This document shows positions 1 through 6,877 of a stretch of 9,858 nt of DNA, piece by piece. Location of the stretch: the NCBI GenBank assembly GCA_023410155.1, contig JAEYQF010000121.1, forward strand, positions 1 through 9,858, written 5' to 3'. The position numbers and the translations under genes were made by a program. Source of the DNA: Verrucomicrobiota bacterium. GTDB lineage: Bacteria > Verrucomicrobiota > Verrucomicrobiia > Opitutales > Opitutaceae. Under the pieces are notes generated by a model. The model was not told the DNA's origin. It was given only the letters and a program-made list of their open reading frames with translations, and ran no database searches. Within the stretch, counting starts at the first letter, position 1. Each line of letters begins with the position of its first letter.

Positions 1-429
1 CTGCCGGCCTCCCTCACCTCTCGCGGCGGCTACTTCGTGCCACCCACCATCTTCACCGCGGTGAAACCCGATCATCTGATCGCCCGTGAGGAGATCTTCG
101 GACCGGTGCTCGCCGTGCTGCGCGCACGTGATCTCGACGAGGCCTTCGCCCTCGCCAATGCCACCGACTATGCGCTCACCGGCGGCTTGTTCTCCCGCAG
201 CCCGAGTGCGCTCGCGCGCGCCGAAGCCGAACTCGCGTGCGGCAATCTTTATCTCAACCGCGGCATCACCGGCGCGATCGTGGAGCGGCATCCATTCGGT
301 GGATACAAGATGAGCGGCGGCGGCACGAAGGCCGGCGGACGCGGCTATCTCGAGAACTTCCTGTTCCCGCGCGTCGTGGCGGAGAATGTCATGCGCCGTG
401 GCTTCACCCCACCCGAATCCGGCGAATAA
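1..429 (+). CDS. L-glutamate gamma-semialdehyde (P5C) dehydrogenase, C-terminal part (5' end outside window)
   Basis: An aldehyde dehydrogenase superfamily enzyme that oxidises glutamate semialdehyde (open-chain P5C) to glutamate with NAD+, the second step of proline breakdown, in the cytoplasm. The frame is open from base 1 and ends at TAA (427-429), showing 142 C-terminal residues. Visible motifs are GGYFVPPTIF near the left edge, the ALDH motif EEIFGPVLAV, and GNLYLNRGITGAIV followed by HPFGGYKMSG and KAGG. The NRGITGAIV...PFGG...KAGG arrangement is characteristic of P5C dehydrogenases rather than generic ALDHs. No proline dehydrogenase domain can be seen, so a stand-alone enzyme (RocA/PruA type) and the end of a bifunctional PutA cannot be told apart; the short tail after the ALDH domain slightly favours the stand-alone form. 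It converges with the gene for secreted protein A across a 140-base gap. Confidence 0.88.
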   Translation: MPASLTSRGGYFVPPTIFTAVKPDHLIAREEIFGPVLAVLRARDLDEAFALANATDYALTGGLFSRSPSALARAEAELACGNLYLNRGITGAIVERHPFGGYKMSGGGTKAGGRGYLENFLFPRVVAENVMRRGFTPPESGE

Positions 430-569
430 CCAATAACCTGACAGGTCACTTTGTATGGGTGGGCGATGGGTCGTTTGTGCAGGAGCTGCAATCGAACGAA
501 GGAAGGAGCGGCAGGCCATACGCATCGCGCAAGCCGCATACAAAACGATCGGCGGCGTCCGCAGCGTCG
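430..569. other. Convergent intergenic region, possible weak terminators only
   Basis: This 140-base gap separates two genes that face each other. A short GC stem (GCGG, loop of three, CCGC) near 552-561, followed on the minus strand by a small T-rich run, could help end transcription of the minus-strand gene. ACCTG-A-CAGGT near 436-446 is a short palindrome. Neither is a convincing intrinsic terminator, and I see no gene here. Confidence 0.3.
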
Positions 570-1256
570 CTACTGAGTCGTGTCGGAACGCGGGGCCACG
601 TGCTCGAAATCGCTCCAGGCGTATTCCACCCGGCGTCCGAGTTTCGTCACCACCGCCGTGGCACTGCCGGTCGGTTTGGCGTCGGCTGGATCGGCCGTAG
701 GAGGCGGCTCCATCTGCACGTCCATGTCGATGTCGAGCACTCGCGCGAGACCGAGCGCCACGCGGAAAGGCTCGCTGATTCGCGCCTGCACCTGCTCGAG
801 CGCCCGTGTCGGCCGATGGATCGTAATCACCAGTTCAACCTTGTCCGTCGGAAACAGCCACTCGACGCCGCTCTGCAGCGGGAGCTGATAACGCACGCGC
901 TCGGCCGAGTCGGAGAGCAGCAGGGCGTGGTCGAAGTCGAAATAATCCGCCGCCTTCGTGACCTTGCGACGGCGCTGGCCGTTCTTCCGCCGCTCCCACG
1001 CCTCGGCGAAGTCCGCCGTGGGCGGCGCTCCATTGACACTCAAGAGGCGCCACCGTCGGCCATCGCCGGCGCCGGGATCGAAGCGCTCGACGCGCTGCCG
1101 CACCACGGCGTCACCCTCGAATTCGCGGACTTTCTGCGTGAATGCCCAGCGGTTTCTCTCCGCGAGCCATTTCTCCGCCACCTCGCGCAGGAGCGGCTCA
1201 GGGGCGGCCGCGCAGAAGGTGGGGAGGACACCAAGAAACAGAAGGAGCCAGCGCAT
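570..1256 (-). CDS. Secreted protein A, unrecognised family (paralogue of secreted protein B)
   Basis: A predicted exported protein of 228 residues with unknown function. It starts with a typical signal peptide (MRWLLLFLGVLPTFCAAA), with cleavage plausible after AAA around residue 18. I chose the ATG at 1256 over the GTG at 1268 because the signal peptide fits better and a GGGGGA tract lies just upstream. Shared landmarks with secreted protein B are RWAFTQ (about 36-41), VERFDP (56-61), LLSVNGAPPT (71-80), YQLPL (123-127) and LGRRVEYAWSDFEHV near the C-terminus. The mature part looks beta-rich, with alternating hydrophobic residues. A LolA/MucB-like lipoprotein-binding fold is conceivable but only a guess. 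It lies 60 bases downstream of HDOD-A and is probably co-transcribed with it. The stop codon is TAG. Confidence 0.85.
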   Translation of the reverse strand: MRWLLLFLGVLPTFCAAAPEPLLREVAEKWLAERNRWAFTQKVREFEGDAVVRQRVERFDPGAGDGRRWRLLSVNGAPPTADFAEAWERRKNGQRRRKVTKAADYFDFDHALLLSDSAERVRYQLPLQSGVEWLFPTDKVELVITIHRPTRALEQVQARISEPFRVALGLARVLDIDMDVQMEPPPTADPADAKPTGSATAVVTKLGRRVEYAWSDFEHVAPRSDTTQ

Positions 1257-1316
1257 CGGTCCCCCCACCGACTACGGGCCTGCCGCGCGGTTCCGCACGC
1301 GGCCGAGCGCGCCGAT

Positions 1317-2147
1317 TCACTCCACGGACGCGCAGAGTGCCGTGTAGTGCTCGCGTGCGCGCGTGGCGCACTCGTTGAGCGTCTCCTCGGTCACATTGGC
1401 GAGCGTGAGCTTGGCCGGCGTGCAAGCCCAGTGCGGCGTTTCGCCGGGCAGATCGAGTCCGAAGCGCGCGGCGACACCCGAAGCGAGATTGAGCACGCAG
1501 GCGCCTACATTGGAGTCAGGGCACGCGAAAGGATCGAAATGCCCGCGAATCGCACTCACCAACTCGTCGGGGAAGCGCCAGTGCTCCAGCAGAGTGGCGG
1601 TGACTTCGGCCGACGTCGTGCCGAAACGTTTCTTCTCCCACTCCGTGATCAGCGGCCATTCGGCTTCACCTGGATACTGCTGTCCCCAAGCCGAGCCATC
1701 GATGATCACCCGACCGAGCGTGCGGAGCAGGCCGGCCGTGTAGGCGAGCCCGGCATCGCAACCCGACGGTTGCGCGAGCACCTCGGCGGCCGCCGCCGTC
1801 GCGACAGAGTTCTCCCAAAGCCGGCAGGCTTTGAGCCGATAAACGGAAAGATCCTTCTGGCACATCTGGTGCGCCGCCGCCAGACCCACGAGCCGGTAAA
1901 CCTCGCGGAAACCCACGCGACCGACTGCGCCTTCGAGGGAATCGGTCGGCTCCCGCAGGCCGAAGATCACACTGTTGCTCATCCGCACCACGTGGAACGT
2001 CAGTGCAGGATCCAGCCGAATCAGTTGCACGATCTCGTCGAGCTCGGTGTCGGGGTTGGCCAGCAGACCCCTCAGCCGGCCAAACGTCGCCGCCGACGGC
2101 GCCAGTTTGTTGCCCAAGTTAATGATAGTCGCTCGGTCGAGAGGCAT
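1317..2147 (-). CDS. HDOD-A, stand-alone HDOD-domain protein
   Basis: A cytoplasmic protein of 276 residues made almost entirely of one HDOD domain, an HD-related helical fold usually found as a non-enzymatic signalling module (in chemotaxis, c-di-GMP and other regulatory proteins). Visible motifs are IRLDPAL (43-49), RMSNSVIFG (55-63), the AVGRVG segment (74-79), YTAGLLRTLG (136-145), WEKKRFG (170-176) and EHWRFPDEL (188-196). The His normally seen in GLLH is Arg here, and the His usually found after the FG motif is also absent. A short C-terminal extension (CTPAKL, then NVTEE) is shared with the other two HDOD proteins of the block. No receiver, GGDEF or membrane domain is present. It is the most divergent of the three. 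The ATG at 2147 gives a length matching the paralogues. Secreted protein A follows directly. Confidence 0.93.
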   Translation of the reverse strand: MPLDRATIINLGNKLAPSAATFGRLRGLLANPDTELDEIVQLIRLDPALTFHVVRMSNSVIFGLREPTDSLEGAVGRVGFREVYRLVGLAAAHQMCQKDLSVYRLKACRLWENSVATAAAAEVLAQPSGCDAGLAYTAGLLRTLGRVIIDGSAWGQQYPGEAEWPLITEWEKKRFGTTSAEVTATLLEHWRFPDELVSAIRGHFDPFACPDSNVGACVLNLASGVAARFGLDLPGETPHWACTPAKLTLANVTEETLNECATRAREHYTALCASVE

Positions 2148-2234
2148 GGAATGCGAAAACGCTCTCCCTCTGTCGGCACAAACGCCGATTTCCCGAAGTA
2201 AAAATTTCGCAAACCCTCCCCTCGCCGGCCATTT

Positions 2235-2254
2235 CGGAAGGAACGCTTCTTCCG
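2235..2254 (-). terminator. Hairpin after secreted protein B gene
   Basis: An inverted repeat, CGGAA plus GAA pairing with TTC plus TTCCG around a CGC loop with one bulged G, begins 14 bases after the stop codon of secreted protein B. No T-run follows on the minus strand, so it may attenuate transcription or protect a 3' end rather than fully stop transcription before HDOD-A. Confidence 0.35.
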
Positions 2255-2268
2255 GACGGGGCGTGACT

Positions 2269-3042
2269 TCAGAAATCGATCGTCTGCATCGGCCCGAATT
2301 TCACCTCGAAACGATCCTGATACGGCTTCACCCGCGCGAAATCCGATCGCGAAATCTCGTAGCGGCGGCCGACTTTGATGAAAACGACCGATCCAACCCC
2401 GCCACCTTCGATGCGCGTCAATGTAGGCGGATACTCCGGCGCGACCTCCGCGAACTGCAGCTTCCCTGCGCCGGACTTGATCTTCACCACCACGCCGGCA
2501 CGCATCGGCGAACGCAGTGTCACCTCGATCTGTGCGAACGCCTCGGAGGTTTTGCTCACTTCTGCAAACACCTGGAATTTTTCCGGCGGCAGCCGCTTGT
2601 TCCCCTCCGTGCGTAATGGGACCTCGTAGACCCAGCGCTGATCGTCCTCCGATGCCAGGGTCGCGCGCTCGATGTCCATCAGCTCACCCAGAGTGGGTCG
2701 CGAACCGCGTCGGCCCGCGCTTCTCTCCGGGTTTTCCCGCCGCTCCGCCCGCTTTTCTCCTTCCTTGCGATAGCGCCGAATCACCGCAGGCGTGGGCGGA
2801 CCGCCATCGACCGAGAGCGGCGTAAACTGCTCTTCGTAAGGTTTCGAAGGATCAAAACGCACCACGATGGTCTCTCGCACCTTCCCCTTGTCGTCGCGTT
2901 CCACGAAGGTCTGCGTGAACGCCCACCGGTCTTGGTTCTGTTCCACTTTCTCGAGGGCCTGCTCCAGCGGGCGCGGCGCCGCGATCGCGCATCCCAGCTT
3001 CATGCAGGCGCAGACGACGACGACCATCCGTAAGGAAACCAT
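2269..3042 (-). CDS. Secreted protein B, unrecognised family (paralogue of secreted protein A)
   Basis: A predicted exported protein of 257 residues with unknown function. The N-terminus MVSLRMVVVV...AIAA is a signal peptide with plausible signal peptidase I cleavage around residue 22; the Cys residues do not make a good lipobox. Landmarks shared with secreted protein A are DRWAFTQ (38-44), VVRFDP (60-65), PLSVDGGPPTP (75-85), YEVPL (139-143) and IKVGRRYEISRSDFARV (222-238). Between the second and third blocks lies a basic, Arg/Glu-rich stretch (about 89-116) that is shorter in the paralogue, probably a surface insertion. The mature protein looks beta-rich. It sits 59 bases downstream of HDOD-B, repeating the HDOD-then-secreted order seen for HDOD-A and secreted protein A. 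The ATG at 3042 is chosen because the signal peptide begins there. The stop is TGA. Confidence 0.87.
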   Translation of the reverse strand: MVSLRMVVVVCACMKLGCAIAAPRPLEQALEKVEQNQDRWAFTQTFVERDDKGKVRETIVVRFDPSKPYEEQFTPLSVDGGPPTPAVIRRYRKEGEKRAERRENPERSAGRRGSRPTLGELMDIERATLASEDDQRWVYEVPLRTEGNKRLPPEKFQVFAEVSKTSEAFAQIEVTLRSPMRAGVVVKIKSGAGKLQFAEVAPEYPPTLTRIEGGGVGSVVFIKVGRRYEISRSDFARVKPYQDRFEVKFGPMQTIDF

Positions 3043-3101
3043 GCGCCGACGATGCCTTCGCCCGACGTGTCTCGCAACTCATCCCCCGCGCCACGCCTGG
3101 A

Positions 3102-3950
3102 TCAGAACAGATCCGAGCGCAGCCGGGCAAAAATCGTTTCCGCTTCGTCGATCGCCTCCGCCCAAGCCGCTTGGCTCAGCCCGAGTGCGGTCAGTTTCGG
3201 CTCCGTCACGGTCCAGAACATCTCGTCCCCCGCCAGTGCTCTCCCCCCTTGCGCGAGGCCGGCTCCAGCCAGATTGATCACGCCCGCCAACGGAGAGTTG
3301 CCCGGCGCCCCGATGAATTTCGCCTGCGTGCGCACGCCCGTCACCAACTCCGGCGCGCAGCGCCAACCCTCGAGCGCGATGACCGCGGCCTCCTCGTGCG
3401 TCATGCCGAGATGCACCGTCTCCCAGTCTTGATAGCTCGCAAATGCTTCCGGGTCGTAGGGCTGCACCTCGAGCCCATCCGTCACCAGCACGCGCTCCAG
3501 CACCATGATGCCGATCGCCCGCAACAGCCCCGCCGTGTAAGCGAGACGTGGGTCCATTTGGGTGCGCAGCGCCAGTTGTTCGGCCGCGAGGGCATGGAAC
3601 AACAGCGACTCGCGAAGCTGATCCGCACTGATCGCGTGCCCAGGCATCGCCCGGTCCACCAAGCGCCCGACCGTCGCGAAGCCCACCAATCTCACCACCT
3701 CGCCCAAACCCACGCGGCGCACGGCTTCATCGACCGAGCCCACGGAGCCTGCTCCCCCGAACACGACACTGTTGCTCACCCGCACGACGGACGCGGCGAG
3801 AGCCGGATCGAGCCGGATCTGCTCGCAAATACGATCCAGATCCACGTGCGGATCCTGCAACAGCTCCGATAACCCGGCGAGGACCTGCGGAGCGGCCGAC
3901 AACGTGCCGGCGGCGGCGAGCACATGAGCGGAGGCGAGTGGGGCGATCAC
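3102..3950 (-). CDS. HDOD-B, stand-alone HDOD-domain protein
   Basis: A cytoplasmic single-domain HDOD protein, presumably a signalling or regulatory module. Motifs in order are IRLDPAL, VRVSNSVVFG, GSVDEAVRRVG, LRESLLFHALAAEQLA, YTAGLLRAIG, WETVHLGMTHEEA and a C-terminal W-TVTEPKL segment. Wording shared with HDOD-C (VRVSNS, GSVDEAV, RESLL-HALAAE) shows that these two are closer to each other than to HDOD-A. As in its paralogues, Arg replaces the His of the GLLH motif. The start is uncertain. GTG at 3950 gives 282 residues, the same as HDOD-C, with 44 residues before IRLDPAL in both. A GTG at 4001 would add 17 residues with no counterpart in the paralogues. A strong GGAAGGAGG (3969-3977) lies 18 bases before the 3950 start, which is unusually far. 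Confidence 0.92.
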   Translation of the reverse strand: MIAPLASAHVLAAAGTLSAAPQVLAGLSELLQDPHVDLDRICEQIRLDPALAASVVRVSNSVVFGGAGSVGSVDEAVRRVGLGEVVRLVGFATVGRLVDRAMPGHAISADQLRESLLFHALAAEQLALRTQMDPRLAYTAGLLRAIGIMVLERVLVTDGLEVQPYDPEAFASYQDWETVHLGMTHEEAAVIALEGWRCAPELVTGVRTQAKFIGAPGNSPLAGVINLAGAGLAQGGRALAGDEMFWTVTEPKLTALGLSQAAWAEAIDEAETIFARLRSDLF

Positions 3951-3961
3951 ACTCCTAGCAA
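3947..3961 (-). other. Possible five-codon leader ORF overlapping the HDOD-B start
   Basis: A TTG codon at 3961 lies 7 bases after the best Shine-Dalgarno sequence of the window (GGAAGGAGG, 3969-3977) and opens TTG-CTA-GGA-GTG-TGA. Its stop overlaps the proposed HDOD-B start (GTGTGA). This could be a coupling leader, or the ribosome binding site may simply serve HDOD-B at a long spacing. It is speculative. Confidence 0.2.
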
Positions 3962-4012
3962 CGGCACACCTCCTTCCGACCTGAAGCGGAGTTTTCCGCA
4001 CCGCATCGTGTG

Positions 4013-4101
4013 CCAGCCCTGCAGCCGACCCGCTGCGCAGCGTGGCGCGACTCGTTCCGCACCCTGGCTCGACGTGGTGCGCACTTCGTCCCGACTCGCG
4101 C
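4013..4101 (-). repeat. Degenerate 22-23 base tandem repeat, locus 1
   Basis: Four imperfect units read head to tail on the minus strand, at 4080-4101, 4057-4079, 4035-4056 and 4013-4034. They share a core close to GTCGnGCCAnGGTGCGG. A fifth, decayed unit may lie at 4112-4133. The 21 bases at 4065-4085 match 9151-9171 of locus 2 with only two differences, and TCCCGACTCG (4089-4098) recurs at 9131-9140. The array fills much of the gap between HDOD-C and HDOD-B, and GTGCGCAC inside it is palindromic. The units are too short, too variable and without unique spacers for a CRISPR. Function unknown. Confidence 0.75.
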
Positions 4102-4158
4102 CGGACAAACGCTCGACCGTGGCCCCGACGTATTGCCGTTCCGGATACAGCGGAGCGC

Positions 4159-5007
4159 CTAACGCAGTGCGATGCTCTGGCGTTCGAAATGTCCGATCGC
4201 CTCGTCCGCCGCTTCGCGCCACGCCTCCTCGCTCATGCCCACGGCCGCGAGTTTTTCCGGCGTCACGGACCACAGGTGCGCTTCACCGGGCAGCGATTTT
4301 CCCGCGTCGGCGACCACCGCACCGGCAAGATTCAGCACGCCGGAAAACACATCCTCGCTACCGGGCTCCGGGAAAAGGTGGTAGCCTCCGATCGCGCCAA
4401 CGAGGTCGGAAGGGAAACGCCATTCGTAGAGAATCGTCATGGCCACGTCGGTGTTGGCCATGCCGAATTCCGCCATCTCCCACTCGACATAGCTCGGGTG
4501 GCGCTCCGGCGTGAACCAGCGCTCCGCGGGCAGGACACCGCGCGCCGCCCGGTCCATCGCCATCGCGCCGATCAAGCGCAGCAAGCCGGCGGCATAGGCG
4601 GTATTCTTTTCGACGTTCACGCGCCGCGCGATCGCCTCGGCCGCGAGCGCATGGAGCAGCAGCGATTCCCGCAGCGCAGGAAGCTCGACCCGGTAAGTGG
4701 CCAGCGAGTCGTCTCCGAGACTCATCGCGGTTGCGAGACCGACGAGGCGCAGCAGCTCGGCATAGCCGACGCGCGCCACCGCCTCATCGACGGATCCAAT
4801 TTCCCAACCCGCGCCGAACGCGGCGCTGTTGCTCACACGAATCACGTCGGCTGACAGTGCCGGATCGAGGCGAATGAGAGTGGAGATTTCGCCCAGGTCG
4901 GAATTCAGGTCCCGCAACAACTCGCACACACGCGCGAGGGCCCGCGGCGCGGGCGGCAGCGCGCGGGCTTGTTCGAGGATCTTATCGCGGGTAATCAGGT
5001 TGGACAC
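4159..5007 (-). CDS. HDOD-C, stand-alone HDOD-domain protein
   Basis: A cytoplasmic HDOD-domain protein of 282 residues, the first gene of the HDOD/secreted block. Motifs are IRLDPALSADVIRVSNS (45-61), GSVDEAVARVG (71-81), LRESLLLHALAAE (112-124), YAAGLLRLIG (138-147), WEMAEFG (176-182), YEWRFPSDLV (194-203) and WSVTPEKLAAVGMSEE (246-261). The family is generally non-catalytic and acts through protein contacts. Arg replaces the His of GLLH, as in the two paralogues. Unlike HDOD-A and HDOD-B it is not followed by a secreted-protein gene; a 208-base gap with the tandem repeat comes next. The start is GTG at 5007, 43 bases after the pckG stop, with no clear Shine-Dalgarno sequence. Read-through from pckG is possible but is interrupted by a hairpin. 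The stop is TAG, evidence that TAG acts as a normal stop in this genome. Confidence 0.93.
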   Translation of the reverse strand: MSNLITRDKILEQARALPPAPRALARVCELLRDLNSDLGEISTLIRLDPALSADVIRVSNSAAFGAGWEIGSVDEAVARVGYAELLRLVGLATAMSLGDDSLATYRVELPALRESLLLHALAAEAIARRVNVEKNTAYAAGLLRLIGAMAMDRAARGVLPAERWFTPERHPSYVEWEMAEFGMANTDVAMTILYEWRFPSDLVGAIGGYHLFPEPGSEDVFSGVLNLAGAVVADAGKSLPGEAHLWSVTPEKLAAVGMSEEAWREAADEAIGHFERQSIALR

Positions 5008-5023
5008 GTCGCATCGCGGGTCT

Positions 5024-5048
5024 GGCGTGGGGGGTGTTTCGCCACGCC
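5024..5048 (-). terminator. GC-rich hairpin between pckG and HDOD-C
   Basis: GGCGTGG (minus strand, starting 3 bases after the pckG stop) pairs perfectly with CCACGCC across an 11-base loop. The stem is 7 base pairs and almost all GC. No T-run follows, so it is either a non-canonical terminator or an RNA structure in front of HDOD-C, whose start lies 16 bases further on. Confidence 0.45.
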
Positions 5049-5050
5049 GC

Positions 5051-6877
5051 CTACATACGGCAGATGAGCAGCTCCCGCTCGAAGAGCAACTCCTTCGGCA
5101 TGTGATCGTGCAAATCGAGAAAGAGTTCTCCCTGTCCGATCACCTCGGCGCGCCACGCGGTGGGGTCGAACGCCTGGAGTTGCTCGAATTTTTCCCTGGG
5201 AAACTCGAGCCCGGTCCAGTCGATGTCTTCGTAATGCGGCTGCCAGCCGATCGGCGACTCCTTGGCCCGTGTGCGACCGGTGCAGCGGTCGACGATCCAT
5301 TTGAGCACGCGCATATTGTCGCCGTAGCCAGGCCAGATGAATTTTCCGTCGGCGTCCTTGCGGAACCAGTTCACGTGGAAGATCCGCGGCGCCTCGGTGA
5401 GCAGTTTCTTCATCTTTATCCAGTGCCGGAAATAATCACCCATGTGATAGCCGCAGAACGGCAGCATCGCCATCGGATCGCGTCGCACCTTGCCGATCGT
5501 GCCGGCGGCGGCGGCGGTCATTTCCGAGCCCATCGTGGCGCCGAGGTAGACACCGCCCGACCAGTTGAACGCTTGATAAACGAGCGGCATGGTCGTGGCG
5601 CGACGTCCCCCGAAGATGATCGCGCTGATGGGCACGCCTTCGGGATTCTCCCACTCAGAATCGATGGTCGGGCACTGCGAGGCCGGCGCGGTGAAGCGGG
5701 CGTTCGGGTGCGCCACTTTCGCTCCAGTCTCCCGGCCAATCGCCGGCGTCCATTTGCGGCCCTGCCAGTCGAGGCACTCGGCGGGAGGCGTGTCGGTCAT
5801 CCCTTCCCACCAGACGCCACCGTCGGGAGTGACGCCCACGTTCGTGAAGATCGTGTTCTTCGCGAGCGAGGCCATCGCGTTGGGATTGGTCTTGAGCGAA
5901 GTGCCCGGAGCGACGCCGAAAAAGCCCGCCTCGGGATTGATGGCGCGCAAGCGACCGTTTTCGTCGGGCCGGATCCACGCGATGTCGTCACCGACGGTCC
6001 AGATTTTCCAGCCGGCCTGGCGGAACGACTCGGGCGGGATGAGCATCGCGAAGTTGGTCTTGCCGCAGGCGCTGGGAAAGGCCGCGGCGACATAGGTCTT
6101 CTCCCCCTCCGGGTTTTCGACGCCAAGGATCAGCATGTGCTCGGCCATCCAGCCTTCATCGCGGGCCATGTTGGAGGCGATGCGCAGCGCGAAACACTTT
6201 TTGCCCAACAATGCGTTTCCCCCGTATCCAGATCCGTAGGACCAGATCTCGCGCGTCTCCGGGAAATGCACGATGTATTTCTCCTGATTGCACGGCCACG
6301 GCACATCCACCTGACCGGCCGCGAGCGGTGCACCCACAGAATGGATACACGGCACGACCCGCTTCTCGTGCTTATCGATCTCCTGAAAAACCGCGCGGCC
6401 GATGCGCGCCATGATCCGCATGTTGACCACGACGTAGGGTGAATCGGTGAGCTCGACGCCGAGCTGCGACATCGGCGAGCCAACCGGGCCCATGCTGAAG
6501 GCGAGCACATACATCGTGCGCCCCGCCATGCAGCCGCGGAACAGCTGCTTCAGCTATCTCTTCATCTCGAACGGATTCTCCCAGTTGTTCGTCGGCCCGG
6601 CGTTGTCCTTCGACAATGAGCAGATAAAGGTTCGGTCTTCGACGCGCGCCACATCGCCCGGATCCGAACGCGCATGAAAACACCCGGGCCAGAGCTTCTC
6701 GTTCAACTTGGTGAACGTGCCATTCGCGACCAGCAGCTCACACAGGGCGTCGTATTCTTCCTTCGAGCCGTCCACCCAGTGGACGGCGGCAGGCTGACAG
6801 AGGTCGACCATCTTCTCGACCCACCTCAGCAAGTGTTTGTTTTCACTCAGGGGCTTGGACGGGGCGTTCTTTCTCAT
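5051..6877 (-). pseudogene. pckG: Phosphoenolpyruvate carboxykinase (GTP), interrupted by an in-frame TAG at codon 108
   Basis: GTP-dependent PEPCK converts oxaloacetate and GTP to PEP, GDP and CO2, the first committed step of gluconeogenesis, in the cytoplasm. Read from the ATG at 6877 through the stop, the frame covers 608 codons, the normal family length. The part before the stop holds the N-terminal domain with DVARVEDRTFI, whose Arg 78 corresponds to the conserved substrate-binding Arg. After the stop come GCMAGRTMYV, FSMGPVGSP, the metal-ligand region GNALLGKKCFALRIA (Lys 226/227) and His 247, the P-loop FPSACGKTNF with the reactive Cys (about 271), and the WTVGDDIAWIRPDENG metal and nucleotide region. 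No other lesion is visible, and coding on both sides is well conserved. A restart at the ATG at 6529 (codon 117) would lack the substrate Arg. The change could be a recent mutation or a sequencing error. A TTG at 6898 is a less likely start. Confidence 0.93.
6554..6556 (-). other. pckG: In-frame amber codon inside pckG
   Basis: The minus strand reads GAG ATG AAG AGA TAG CTG AAG CAG CTG TTC, giving EMKR, stop, LKQLF with the frame unchanged on both sides. It is a nonsense codon, not a frameshift. One base change from AAG, CAG or GAG would restore an ordinary residue. Confidence 0.97.

Noticed and set aside
237..2201. Long open plus-strand frame of about 650 codons opposite the secreted A and HDOD-A genes
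   Set aside because: It lies antisense to two well-supported genes, is dominated by Arg, His and Gly as GC-rich shadow frames are, and shows no recognisable domain.
4013..4101. CRISPR array
   Set aside because: Units of 22-23 bases follow each other directly with no unique spacers, differ from each other, and no cas gene is present.
4829..6442. Open plus-strand frame of about 540 codons opposite pckG
   Set aside because: The minus strand encodes clear PEPCK motifs over the same bases; the antisense product is Arg/His-rich and featureless.
5051..6529. A shorter functional PEPCK starting at the ATG at 6529
   Set aside because: The missing N-terminal part contains the conserved substrate-binding Arg and normal family sequence in the same frame, so this is a break, not the natural start.
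6554..6556. TAG read as a sense codon (pyrrolysine or a changed genetic code)
   Set aside because: TAG also ends secreted protein A, HDOD-C and pckG itself, and no pyrrolysine genes are seen; wholesale reassignment is unlikely, though local suppression is not excluded.
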